From assembly GCF_964355755.1 (NCBI RefSeq), contig NC_092680.1:18949001-19013000 (forward strand): a stretch of DNA of 64,000 bases, written 5' to 3'. The position numbers were made by a program, and so were the translations under genes. Shown in pieces: positions 11,101 through 21,660 of this stretch. A model generated the notes under the pieces. It saw only the letters and a program-made list of their open reading frames with translations, was not told the origin of the DNA and did not search any database. The stretch is from Antedon mediterranea (Eukaryota > Echinodermata > Crinoidea > Comatulida > Antedonidae). Within the stretch, counting starts at the first letter, position 1. Every line of letters begins with the position of its first letter.

Positions 11101-13719
11101 GTGCTTTTCTGAAAGAATACTAATAATATATAAAGTAATGGGTCAGTGGCTGAGGTATTAGATTCCTGAGAGCAGACTGGCCTGGAGTAGGCATAAAGCC
11201 TCAGTGAGGTGCAGATGACGACCCTACAAAAAGGATCCTATTAATATACCTTTCTCAACTTGTTTATGTTAATGTTTTATACCAAGTAAAATATTTCATC
11301 ACTGATTTAATTGTAAAACATACTTGGGCCTGGGTAGTTCCCAGGTGGTCTGTGATAATCAACTCTTTTTGATGTCGACCTAAATGATGCCTGCACTTGG
11401 CTTCCATAGTGTTTTTTGGTGCTATGACCCGAGATCTGAAAAATATGAAAATAACAATCATTTCAGGTACTTAATGGATATCTGGACTTCAAATGTACAG
11501 TAGGCCTATTCAGTACAATATTAGGTCACAGTTGAGCTAATACCCGACTAATTAAAAATGATATTGAATATTCTTATGTGTAAATGTCAGTAACCAATGA
11601 CCTGTATTTTGTTTTACCACTGACCAATGAATGTCAATCTTTTACTGTAATTTAAACCCATCTCCAAACAATTATTAGTTATTAGGAAGCTTTTGATTTG
11701 CGACGACTAAAGCTCTATCTACACTATCAACCTTTATGTGACAACAAAAATGTGATGTGCCCATATATAGACTATTATATCTGGTCATATCACTACAATA
11801 TTTGGGCACATCAAACTAGTTAATGTAGAGAGAGCTTTAGAATTCACCAAAAATATGTTAGTAGTGCATTGAAATTAACGTCAACTCACATCATATTTAT
11901 TAGGTGCAGGACCGCTAGATGCTTTATTTTCTGCAATGACTGCAATTGGTTTCTGGAAGCTGCTTGTGTTTGTAGTTTTGTTAAAATCGTTCCTGGTGGA
12001 GAGGAGACTAGGCAAGTGGTAGGCAGCCGATCCCGGCCCTGGTGTGCCTTTATTCCGAACATTACGGCGTGTCTGAAAAAAGGCAAAAAAAAAAAAAGAT
12101 TTAGTTAAAAAGGATAATTGGGTAAATATTTCCAGAAGACACTCTTTTTAATTATCTGATAATCTAAAATTAAAAGGAACATTAAAAATGATATGATGGG
12201 TGGAGTTGTAGCTTGGTGGTTAAGATGCTCGGCTATTGATTCATTGTTTCAAATCCTGTCAGATGTCAGTACTTTTTTCTCAAAACAAAACAAGTCATCC
12301 ACTCTCTCAAAGATTTGTTTACGTGGAGAATCTTGTATGTATATTTGTCTTTTTAACAGATTGTCACTTATATCCAGACAGTGAAAAAATTGATGAATAA
12401 AATTTTAAAACGCACATGCTGGAAATTATGTATTATATTACATGTTTTACTTAATATTACCTTTGACACAAATCCAACTCCATAACCTTTTTTAGAATAT
12501 GAGGATTTGTCAGATGTGGCACGACCATGGCTGACATAAGAACCTGGACCAGGGTTTTCATTCTAAGAAAGAGAATGCAAAAAGAATTAAAAGCAATTCA
12601 GATAATTTATTGTCCAATGGGAATTACATACTCATTTCCTAAAGCTCTGTCTACACTATCAAACTAGTTTGACAAAAAAAGTGTGCCCAAATATGGTAAT
12701 GATATGCTCAAATATGGTAGTGATATGACATCATCATTCCCATATATGGGCACATCACATTTTTTTGTCACATAAAGTTTGATAGTGTAGACAGAGCTGA
12801 ATTTCATGTCATGCAGTTTCTCTTTGAACCTTGTTATTGGCTATCTGGAAGATACTTACTACATCTTTTTCATGGCTGAACCTCTTAGACTGTGACCCAA
12901 AGCCTTTTTTGTCGTTGTTTGGTACGACAATCGTCTGATATTTACTTGGAATTGAAGAAGTAGCAGCACTGATTCCTGAACCTAAATAATAGATTTATAG
13001 TTGGTATAATTATTAATAATAAAGGCCTAGGCCCTAAGCAATATAATTTAATTGTGAAGTAATATAATACATTCTCAAAGCATAGTGTACAAAAAATATA
13101 TTAATATTTATAATATATTTAGGCCTAGGCCTATTAGTTTTCAAATCTCCTTGATGATGATGTTGTGTACAGCATGGTATGCCAGCCTTAGTTAGCCTAC
13201 TAATAATATAGTAGTACTAGGCCTAGCCTAGAGTAGGCTAGGGCTAGTAAGTAGTAGTATAATTATATAGGCGGCCTAGGCCTACTATACTTGCTTAATG
13301 TTATTGATTGGGTCGGTTGACAAGCTAAATATATTACATAAAATTTCTTTTTGAACAACCAAAAATAGTATAAGCGAACTGGCGTTTCCAATAATTATAA
13401 ATATAGCTTATATGACCCTTCCTGTCTTCTTGTAACCAAAACTATCATAATATAGATGCTATACTCTAGGCCTAGAGGACTTAATAATAAATAAGGCCCT
13501 GCCTTGATTTGCATAGGCCTACTAGGCCTAGCCTAGTACTACTACGCCTAGGCCTAGGTAGGGCCTACTAGGCTAGGACGCCCTAGTCTAGGTAGGGCCT
13601 ATAATATTCAAATCAGATGGATGGATGGGCACTTGCTTACCTTTATGAATCCTCCCAGATTGTATATGACCTGAAAGTCTTCGATAGTTTGGATCCAAAA
13701 CTTGGACACTGTCTGCCAT
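8183..13719 (-). CDS. STPG1: STPG1, sperm-tail PG-rich repeat-containing protein 1
   Basis: Nine coding exons give 345 aa; vertebrate STPG1/MAPO2 is about 334 aa. Exons: 13641-13719, 12860-12981, 12461-12562, 11890-12072, 11324-11435, 10826-10929, 10285-10349, 9627-9820, 8183-8259. Every junction is GT-AG and in phase. Pro-Gly repeats occur in series: NPGPGSY (residues 70-76), TPGPGSAAY (about 111), NYPGPNQY (about 195), NPGPGHY (235) and DPGPGSY (276). FVSNTSRWT and the C-terminal QSFLYNAQKKW match the vertebrate protein closely, as do KKGFGSQSKRF (exon 2) and SCFKS (exon 6). The family is linked to sperm tails and axonemal microtubules; STPG1 was also described as an apoptosis factor. I chose the ATG at 13719 because it aligns with the vertebrate N-terminus; an in-frame ATG at 13818 is an alternative. 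The introns hold three copies of one MITE and a LINE relic. Confidence 0.93.
8566..9412. mobile_element. Possible solo LTR in STPG1 intron 8
   Basis: The segment starts TGTAGCGGCGC and ends GTAAACTACA, giving a five-base inverted end (TGTAG/CTACA) of the TG...CA type. An AATAAA lies about 65 bp before the right end, and the segment is richer in GC than the surrounding intron. The length (about 850 bp) fits an LTR. I see no clear target-site duplication and no second copy, so this is tentative. Confidence 0.35.
9911..10072. mobile_element. MITE family A, copy 1 (STPG1 intron 7)
   Basis: A 160-bp element has terminal inverted repeats AAGCTCTGTCTACACT and AGTGTAGACAGAGCT. Inside are repeated AAATATGGTAGTGATATG-like words and ATATGGGCACATCACA. 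Related copies lie at 11707, 12640, 18723 and 55980. The TA next to the ends in the best copies suggests a Tc1/mariner-type origin. Confidence 0.8.
10640..10800 (-). pseudogene. LINE reverse transcriptase C-terminal relic
   Basis: The minus strand reads TTRREMKTFSIQP, then SSKLWNDLPVKIKSV and a stop, followed in frame by FKK-type residues. This is the conserved LWNDLP-I end of LINE reverse transcriptases, cut to some 50 codons. It sits in STPG1 intron 6 beside the exon 6 donor, in the same orientation as the gene. Confidence 0.55.
10985..11055 (+). mobile_element. LINE 3'-tail-like repeat
   Basis: ACGCCTTGAGCACTCT is followed by GTGTGCTATATAAATC and a TTATTATTATTATT tail. It is the same type of end as at 1-165. 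Only this terminal piece is recognisable. Confidence 0.4.
11707..11840. mobile_element. MITE family A, copy 2 (STPG1 intron 4)
   Basis: The ends CTAAAGCTCT and AGAGCTTTAG are perfect inverses. The inside carries TGTGATGTGCCCATATAT and TTTGGGCACATCA words shared with the other copies. At 134 bp it is shorter than its relatives. The outermost TA fits a TA target duplication. Confidence 0.8.
12200..12270 (+). mobile_element. tRNA-like SINE head
   Basis: GTAGCTTGGTGGTTAAGATG resembles a tRNA A-box region, and GTTTCAAATCC some 35 bp later resembles a B box. Similar heads occur in reverse at 45545 and 56725. It lies in STPG1 intron 3. No long body is recognisable. Confidence 0.55.
12640..12798. 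mobile_element. MITE family A, copy 3 (STPG1 intron 2)
   Basis: The ends TAAAGCTCTGTCTACACTA and TAGTGTAGACAGAGCT are inverted. The internal sequence is nearly that of the copy at 9911, including the TATGGTAGTGATATGACATC word. It appears to be among the younger copies in the window. Confidence 0.8.
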
Positions 13720-13880
13720 CACAAAAACTGTTAAGTCTATATGCTTAGGCCTACCACTCTTCCTGCTCAGTGCTGGACCGTCACGACCTTCAACAAAGTC
13801 TCTTGCCTCACACAACAAGCTGGCCTTTTTCGTAAGGCTAGCCTAGACTAGGCCTAGGCCTGGGTAGGCCGGATAGATGG
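13020..13880. repeat. CTAGGCCTAG-rich cluster around STPG1 exon 1
   Basis: The palindromic words TAGGCCTA and CCTAGG and mixed CTAGGCTAG strings occur more than twenty times across intron 1, skip exon 1, and resume just upstream of it. They are scattered rather than strictly tandem. The same words cluster at 43996-44156 in BSDC1 intron 2. Confidence 0.7.
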
Positions 13881-14075
13881 AGCTTTATTTATACGCTTTC
13901 TCTAAAGTAAAGGAATCGTACCATAACTTGAGGGAATAAACAATTGGGTTAATCAATTATCTGATTTACAACCTTTTAACCACATTATTAATTCTCAAAA
14001 CAACCCATTTACCACGCTACAATCAATCAGGAAATTCTTCTCGCGATCGAAAACCACATCAAAATAATAATACAC

Positions 14076-14090
14076 GTTTCCATAGGCAAC
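14076..14090. promoter_or_regulatory. X-box (RFX binding site) upstream of STPG1
   Basis: GTTTCCATAGGCAAC fits the imperfect inverted-repeat X-box bound by RFX factors (GTNNCC, short spacer, RGNAAC). It lies about 360 bp before the STPG1 start, and RFX sites mark ciliary gene promoters across animals. This suits a sperm-tail/axonemal gene. A TCTCGCGA core lies close by at 14039-14046. Confidence 0.6.
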
Positions 14091-14186
14091 ATAATTATGT
14101 TGATATTATACAGCGCCCTCATCGATGTAAATTGTTAACATTTTCCAAAACTTTAAAAATTAATTTGTCTGTGAATAGCAAAGAGC

Positions 14187-14257
14187 ATGTCTGGTTCTTC
14201 TGTGGATAGTAATGTCCTCTCTCTTATCATCGGCGCAACAGGTCCTCACTTCGGTGC
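14187..14257 (+). CDS. Possible first coding exon, divergent from STPG1
   Basis: An ATG at 14187 opens 23 codons (MSGSSVDSNVLSLIIGATGP and a few more) and meets a fair splice donor, G|GTGCGT. It lies about 470 bp from the STPG1 start and 97 bp from the X-box, so a shared two-way promoter is possible. I do not recognise the peptide and found no following exon on the plus strand. It may be chance. Confidence 0.2.
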
Positions 14258-14269
14258 GTTAACAAACAT

Positions 14270-15160
14270 TTAAAAGAATTTAAAAACAACAATTCACACA
14301 TTTTTAAACATTTAAATGGTTCGCCTATGGGCTCTATTTTTATTGACCAAACAGAAAAAGGGTTTTAAACCCGTATTTTTGGAAGAACGGTATATTTTTA
14401 AACCGGTTTCCGAGAAATTCTACTCTGTGGAGTCCAACCACGAACTATCACTAAATGGGCCGATTTTAGTTTGAGTCAAAATTAGGCTGCAACATGATTG
14501 TTGTTATAACAAATCACTTGGGTCAACCGGCTCAGCTACAGTGATTAAGTTCACTTAGGTTGACCCTGGTCTCCCCAATTTCAGCTGTTTTTGTCATGTA
14601 TATATTGAAATAGACCGAATAAATAATGAAATGAAGTGAAAATCGCAATAAACTGTTTAATTTTCTTTCAATAAAAATCGAAAATAGAATTGTTCAAAAT
14701 TCTGATTTTCTAAAAACAATTTCCAATATAGAGGCACTCTGTATAACAAAGATTATCACACCAATCTAACTTTACAATTGATTGTAACCTTATTTTTGTT
14801 TACTCAGTTTTATCACATTATTTTTTTTCGGATTAAAATTCATTGTTTATAAACTACCAAATAAATATTTTATGTTAGCATAAAAATCTTCTTTTTTTTT
14901 TTTCTTAAATCGCCCTTTTTATAAACCATTCTTTTAATAATATAATGCATGCATGCATTTAAAATGTAATATTCTATTTAAAATGGATAGCACACTATTT
15001 AAAATATGTAGTACATTGTACACTACATGTTTACATTTACATCACTAACTACGGTATCTTAAGATCAACATTATTCAAATCCACATAGGTCTATACTCAA
15101 TGTACCTGCAACAAATAGCGATTGCTTTGGCATAAGCTTAAGTCTGAGTGTAGGCCCTCC
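14270..15160. repeat. Duplicated flank sequences, left set
   Basis: The part 14280-14440 matches 17156-17290 (shared ACAACAATTCACA, TATTGACCAA and GTATTTT.GGAAGAA words). The part 14750-15150 matches 18265-18670 (shared TAAATCGCCCTTTTTATAAA, TATTCTATTTAAAATGGATA and GGCATAAGCTTAA). These blocks are respectively like the 5' and 3' flanks of the GTPase gene at 15406-16944. No exon is seen between them. Confidence 0.65.
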
Positions 15161-15272
15161 AACTTGCTTTGCTCTGTCGATATTTAGAAGCGCTGCTAAG
15201 AATGATTAAATAATAATCAATTTAATCTACACGTGCTATATAATATACATAAAATATTATTTCTTAGTTCAG

Positions 15273-15278
15273 TTTATT
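15273..15278 (-). promoter_or_regulatory. Polyadenylation signal for the GTPase gene
   Basis: AATAAA on the minus strand, about 130 nt past the stop codon at 15406. Confidence 0.5.
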
Positions 15279-15405
15279 AAAACTAAATGAAAAACTTAGG
15301 CCTAACTGCATTCGCTTGTGGTCTGACTGAACGTTAAATACCAGTACCGATACGATAACGAAAGAAACAGAGTATTCTTGGCTTATATACAGTACGCTTG
15401 ACAGT

Positions 15406-16944
15406 TTAATAGTGTTGATACTGTCTATAACTTTCGTGTTGGTTTGCCAACCCACCTATGTACCCGATTAAAATACGCAACAGCAGTATAAATAATAGTA
15501 TAAACAATACAAATCTAACAATTCTCAGCTGCATGAAAGCATGCCAACTTATTTTACTTTCGACTACACCCTTTTGATGTACGTCATACTCTTGTTGGAT
15601 TTTGTGAATGACTTTACACAAATCGAGGTGTTTTTTCAAATCCAAATCATCATCAGTTGGACCTTCACCCTCAACGTCAATCAGATAGTTTTCTACAAAT
15701 AGTGCCAATGACGCACCTTTTAAATAAAAAATAAATATGACCCGGTTTAATAGGCTCAATGATAAACAGGTTGTTTAATATAAAATCTGTTTAAAAAATT
15801 TTAAGTCTCATCATTATTATAATAATTGAGGTAGATGCTATTGAGGATACTCACCGAAACCAGTGAGTATTGAGTGCATTTCTATCTCTTGCCCTTGTGG
15901 TATCTCTTGTTTTGACGTCACGACAATGATAGGGCTACATCCTGAATTAAGGTATTATGACAAAGAAAAATATTTTATTAACATAAGGCATAGGTTTTAT
16001 AACTAAAACAATATTATCTGGAGATGATAGAATGGTAGACAATATTTTACCTGATGCAGCCTTTATATAGCCTACTACTCTCTCCAAAACTGTGTAATCT
16101 GGGTCTTTTGAATTGTGAAAATGTAAAATTTGATCATGATCAGTTATGCTTACTTTTCTCAAATCATTTTTTGTTTTGCTGAAAATTTATATTGTTATTA
16201 ATCATGTATCAATATATAATTAGGCCTACCTAACAAGAAGTACAGGAAAGTCCATTGGTTTAACAGGCACTTCGAAGAAGTTAAACCATTTTTTTCTCGG
16301 CTTCCAAGATACATCAGTAACATAATTGCGGTATCCATCTAAATACAAAATGTATCTTTAATATGTCTTTATAAAAACCAAAATTAATAATGTGTTTATA
16401 AAAGAAAAAGCAGTAAAGAAGAGTAGTCGAAAATCTCAATAGCCTTTAATCCAACATGTTGAAAAATATGATATTAATGTTAGCCCTTTAAGAATCGGAC
16501 CAAAGACATGATGATATTATTTTTAGTATTTCTACTTTTCGAAAATTCTAACTTACTACAAATACGGTAGATTTCATCATAGGCATCCCCTGCTCCAGCA
16601 GGATATCCTCTTGTATCAACAAACTCCAAATTTCCAATTTTAACTATTCTAAGTTGATTTGTATTTCCACCTCCATGGTGTCCTCCCTTGCGAGAAGAAG
16701 GCACCTCTTGAACAAACTCATCAGGTAACTCTTTACTTTGAAATTTTGAAACCCAAAGTAAGCTATTCAGAAATGAACTTTTACCACATCCGGACTGTCC
16801 AAAAACAACAATTCTGGGGGGCACAGAAGAAGAGTGGATTTCACCTGGAACAGTGGGTCTCCACATCCTGATGTCAACTGCCATATTCTTTAATTTTGGC
16901 TCAAGTGAAAGTTGCGATACAGTGACTTTCTGAAATCTGTCCAT
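15406..16944 (-). CDS. P-loop GTPase with C-terminal transmembrane anchor
   Basis: Five exons (16557-16944, 16230-16338, 16051-16178, 15855-15941, 15406-15716) join in phase with GT-AG introns to give 340 aa. An in-frame TAG sits six bases before the ATG, so the start is firm. Visible motifs: a P-loop GQSGCGKSS (residues 49-57), T95 in a Gly/His-rich loop as candidate switch I, DTRG (110-113) as the G3 motif, and VVTSKQE (215-221) where the base-recognition motif would sit, though it is not canonical NKxD. A hydrophobic helix of about 20 residues (about 303-323) ends the protein, followed by a short polar tail. This is a tail-anchored layout, seen in immune-type GTPases such as GIMAP proteins, but I cannot assign a family. 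Role and partner are unknown. The flanks are duplicated on both sides. Confidence 0.8.
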
Positions 16945-17155
16945 GGCTACCTAATAGCTTTTATTGAAAAGAGCTCTGAAAAATATACATTACAGTCATA
17001 ATATTAGAAAAGTAGCACAGACACAAACAAACAACATGTTATGGTATGAAAAGTTCATTGGCGCGATTGTGATTTTCCTAATCAAAATTAAATATCATCA
17101 AAATCTACCTTATTTAGAGTAAGGATTGGAAAGGAATAGGCGACCCAGATAAAGA

Positions 17156-17670
17156 CAACAATTCACAGATTTGTTAAACATTCAAATTGTTTCCCAGAGG
17201 TAGTGACCCAACCCAATGGCATATTTCTATTGACCAACAGAATACGGTTTTTACCGTATTTTGGAAGAATGGTATTTTCTTGCCAACAGATTGTGATTAC
17301 GCAATACAACACTTTGCGTCAATACGTCTCTGCGTTGCGTTCTAGTGAGAACCACGCTTATAGGCCTAAAAATGTCATTACCTTCAGGTCTGTAAAATAA
17401 AAAAGCAAGTGTTAACAGCCGAATACGAAGTATTTAATCAGTAATTCCAGTTAAGTATACGCCCTATAGGCGATTGTTCGCTGTAGCCGATTTCATGGAA
17501 TTTCCAGAATGACTAAAACGGAACAAGTTACACGACGCAAACTCTCAGTTGTTCCTTATGACCTTAAATGACCATGATTATTCATGTTTGTCGGGAAGTA
17601 TGATATTTCCCGATGAAAATAAAAATGTTTTAAAGCGACTATAAAACTATAATATGATGTTTATGTGTAG
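17156..17670. repeat. GTPase 5' flank, with copies at 14280 and 19473-21660
   Basis: This segment lies just upstream of the GTPase start and probably holds its promoter. The block 17420-17550 matches 19473-19605 (shared TTCCAGTTAAGTAT-like words, GGAATTTCCAGA and ACGACGCAAACTC). The block 17557-17660 matches 20821-20905 plus 21187-21215 (TTTGTCGG.AAGTATGATATT and AAGCGAC.ATAAAACTA). The block 17220-17290 matches 21590-21640. It therefore exists in at least two more, partly broken copies. Confidence 0.65.
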
Positions 17671-18264
17671 CTAAAGTTTCAAAACAACGTCGCAAGTCGT
17701 ATCAGCGTCAGCGGTAACAAAATTTTCACAGTTCAACTCGTCAGAATAAAATATAGGCTAAGGGTCAGAGCGATGGCTTCCGAAATTTGTAAAATCGAAA
17801 TATCATCAAACTCGTAGTTATATTATATCATTAAACGTCAGGTCGCTTAGGTCCTATTTTTGGCCATTTTGTGCACTTAGAAACCTTCTTTAAAACCTAA
17901 CTAACAATTTTAGAAGGGGTGCCCAGAAATTCGAACAATTTAATGACGTCATTTTGACCACGCCCATTAAGCTATGTAAAAAATATAAAATACATAAATA
18001 AGTCAAGTTTGGTATCAAATTATAGCTTATGACATGTACAATACCACTAACATGAGAAAAATATAATTTACAATATAATGACGTCATCAAAGCCACACCC
18101 ATTATATATTACATAACTTCATGGGAAAATTTAATAAATCAAATCGGGAAATTACCTATGAATGGATGTACTGGTTGGGAGCAGGAACGCTAGTAGACCA
18201 AACCCAGTATCGTTTTGATTACGATCAATCGGGAAATTACCTCACGATGATTTTGACTTTGAAT

Positions 18265-18680
18265 TGAAATTGATTGTAACTTTATTGTTGTTTACAATAA
18301 ACAAGGTTTATCACAATAGTTTTTATTGTCATTATTAAAATTCCTAGTCTATGAGCTACGCTACCAAATAATAATTTATAATGTTAACATTAGGCCTTAT
18401 GGTTAGCATCAAAATCGTTCGTCGATATATTTTGATACTCTTGTCAAATCGCCCTTTTTATAAACTATTCTTCTAATAATACATTCATGCATTTAAAATA
18501 TAATATTCTATTTAAAATGGATAGCAAACTATTTAAAATATGTAGTACATTACATATGATAGTTACATGTGTACATTTACACCACTATTATAAGATCAAC
18601 ATTAATAAAACTGCCAGTAGGACCAATGCACCGGCCAATACTGACTGCCATGGCATAAGCTTAATAGTCTGCTCAAATGT
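18265..18680. repeat. Second copy of the GTPase 3' flank
   Basis: This aligns by eye with 14750-15150 downstream of the GTPase stop. The match stops before the position where a stop codon would be expected, and 18680-19470 has no exon-like remnant of the GTPase. It looks like one end of a duplicated locus whose coding part is gone. Confidence 0.65.
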
Positions 18681-19472
18681 CAAATGTCTAAATTGTTCTG
18701 GCTGAATCGTTTAAAATTTCTTCTAAAACTCTGTCTATCAAACTTTATGCGACAAACAAATGTGATGTGCCCACATATGAACATAATTATGTCAATAATT
18801 CGACATAATGAACGTGATAATTAATAATATTATTATTAATTATCACTTTCTGACCAGTGGTTGATGAGATATTCATATGGCCAATTTCCTGACCAGTGGT
18901 CAGAAAAGGGGTTTCCGTCCACTTTGGCAAAAGTTGAATTAGAGTGAATAGAAATACGGGTCCTCTGAGATTATTGGGTGTATTCGGGGGTGTATTCCAA
19001 TACACCCAGTAGTTACCAAATTACGCACAGTCCAAAATTTCACCATATTGACCTGTTGGCCCCTGTACTGACCAAGCAAATTCTTTACTCCATGATATGA
19101 ACCTACGAAAAGTCAATGTGGAGACCACCACTGATATGATAGGCATTTCCAAACAAATCTTGTACAAAAATAACATAAAATTATGCCGGGAAATGTATAG
19201 ATTATATATAATTGGAAAGCTAGAACAATTATATAGACATTGTTTGCTGGCACCAGTCTACAGTATATAGGGCAGATTAGTGCACATAGACTCAGCTGAT
19301 ACAAATATGCCTACAGTAAGATATTAATACATTATTATTTACAAAAAAATATAGTATAGGCCTACTTGTGCCCGGTCTAAACTATCATTAACATGCTCGT
19401 CTATTGTTAAAACTGTGGAATATTTTCTATAGGCCTACACTATTACCTTTAGTTGTCTGTATAAATAAAAAT
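18680..19472. other. No gene seen; expected place of a lost GTPase copy
   Basis: By analogy with the intact locus a GTPase body should lie here on the minus strand. No P-loop, DTRG or anchor-helix coding sequence is visible in any frame. A truncated MITE (18723-18795) and a TTATTAATTAT-type palindrome near 18820-18845 occupy part of it. Confidence 0.45.
18723..18795. mobile_element. MITE family A, truncated copy
   Basis: The left end TAAAACTCTGTCTATCAAAC and the internal word AATGTGATGTGCCCACATAT match family A. The right half and its inverted end are missing. Confidence 0.6.
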
Positions 19473-21660
19473 TCAAGCCGCATACGGAGGTATTTAGTCA
19501 GTGATAATTTCAGTTAAGTATTATACACGATCTTTTGCTGTCAACGATTTATGGGAATTTCCAGATATGACTAATAATTATTATAAACGACGCAAACTCA
19601 GTCGATTGATGTTCCGCCCTCTTCGGTGGATCGAGTGTTTAGAAGGAGCCAGAATAATAATTTATAAGAAGAATAAGAATAATGTATTTCGGATAGTACA
19701 TCCATTATACAAAACATACACAACACTGCGTTTGTCTGTTTGTTTGTCTTTTGTGATAAACAGTTTGTCTGTTTTTGATTGTTTGTCTGTACTATTACTA
19801 CTACCACTTACCGAAAACAACCGAAAACAAAATAAAACAAGAAATATTTTTTATAAAAAACGCCGCTCGACATTTTAAAATTAATCATTGTTCTTTCTTC
19901 AGATATATTAAATGATTAATTATTAAAAAGATGTCCTTTAATCGCAAAAATACATACAGATCAAACATAGTTCTTTAATTATGAATCACTTTATGCCCAT
20001 ACTATGGAAACGTGTAACAACATAAAAATATGTTGGTTAATAGCAAAAATACACAAAATCTAACATAGCTATTTAATTCCCGATTTAATTATAAATCACA
20101 TCATGCCCATTTTGTCACCAGTTAATTTAATATAAATACACAATTTTCAATCAAAATGTTTATTAAAAATATGTTTTTGTTACCATAGAAATATGTAATA
20201 AATAAAAATATGCTGAATCGTAAAACCTATTTGCACGATCAATTTTCTTTTTCAAGCTGTCGAAATTACATCATGTGTTCATTGAAGAATTTGATTCTGA
20301 TAATTTACTTTCATATTTTCTTCCATGACAGTAGAGATTAAATACCTGTTGATAAATAATAATTTAATTAAATAAATTCACTTTAAAAAATAATCTGTAT
20401 TAATTTTTATAATAAATATTAACTGAAGTTAACCATTAATCGCAAAAATAGCGAAAACAAATTTGTACAATATTTTTTTTTAATGTCTCCCTCTAGACTG
20501 ATGGTCTAAAGCTGAGACTTCAGAAGGAGACCGCTACGAAATGGTAGTGTGCACAAAATAAAACTCTAAATCGTACAAATTCAATAATAACACCGTACAT
20601 TTACTTACAAAATATGTAAACACATTTCGTTTTTAGTCTTCCCCTTCTCCTTTGTACACACCACGTGACACCGACACATTGCCGTATCATTCAAAAGTTA
20701 ATAGATAAAGTTACATAAAAAAAATCAACTTATTTCTACAACGTAGAGAAAAGCTGGAAGTCGTATGGTTACATATTTGTTGCGTATTTTGGGGGGATTA
20801 CATTCCTTCATTTGAGTTTGTGACCTTAAAGGAAAACCACCGTGATTGAACACGTTTGTCGGAAAAGTATGATATTTCCTGATAAAAATCAATGACTTTC
20901 ATTTTAAGTAAGGGTGTGTGGCGCAGTGTGTTGGACTACTGATCGTGAGATCGCGGTTCGAATCCAACTCTAGCCGCAATGCTTGTATTCTTAGGCAAGA
21001 TACTTTACTTACGTTTGCCTCTCTCCACCCAGGTGTATAAACACACAACTTTGCCCTGATTACTAGCTGCATTATGGGAGTATGTTCCCATACGTGTTTG
21101 ATGCAAAAAACGACCGGGGTAATGATGTTCAGCGCTTAGTTAGAGTTTTCACAACATTAGGCGCTATATAAATCCAGGATATTTTTTAAGCGACAATAAA
21201 ACTACAGTATAATGTATATTTCGTCTTCCCCGGGGCTCTGCGTTATAGCGTAATTCGAGGTCGTTTTAATCAGATTTAGGGGAGGCAACTTTTGTCATTT
21301 TTATTGGTACATCTAAATAAAATACTATGTGCAAAACATATTTCACGAGGTCTGATGGTATGCGTTACCGTGTTTAAAATACATTGTTTTAATTTAAAAA
21401 ATGAAGTGACCTTTAAAGTTCAGTATATGCCTATATAGAATATTTATCGAGTAAATTTTACCATAGAAAATTTTACGCGAACGTAAAACATACCCACGAG
21501 CCAAGACACTATTATATACTTTAAATGACAGTTCCGAATCAACTACTCTGTAATAACTATACTGTTTTCCGGATTACGGACCGGAGAATACGGGTTTTAT
21601 CGTATTTTGGAAGAACGATATTTTCTTGCCAACACGAAAAGGTACCTATTGATCTAACTG
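19473..21660. repeat. Third copy of the GTPase 5' flank, broken by insertions
   Basis: The blocks 19473-19605, 20821-20905, 21187-21215 and 21590-21640 repeat, in order, parts of 17156-17670. Between the first two lies about 1.2 kb of unmatched AT-rich DNA, and between the second and third a SINE. No gene body follows on either side. Confidence 0.6.
20911..21186 (+). mobile_element. tRNA-derived SINE
   Basis: The head has an A-box-like GTGGCGCAGTGTGTTGG and a perfect B box GGTTCGAATCC, as in a tRNA. The body continues through CCATACGTGTTTGATG and GACCGGGGTAATGATG and ends in GGCGCTATATAAATCCAGG with a short T-rich tail. The reverse copy at 4700-4980 belongs to the same family. It splits two blocks that are adjacent at 17557-17660, so it inserted after that duplication. 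Confidence 0.85.

Noticed and set aside
17773-17817. Short frame starting MASEICKIEISSNS
   Set aside because: It ends after 14 codons, has no donor before the stop, and is not seen in the related flank copies.
19501-19878. 125-codon open frame on the plus strand
   Set aside because: Its first part lies in a duplicated non-coding flank that is not open at 17420-17550, and it shows no domain.
20911-20985. Functional tRNA gene
   Set aside because: A and B boxes are good, but the fold is poor, a SINE body follows, and a second copy of the whole unit exists at 4700-4980.
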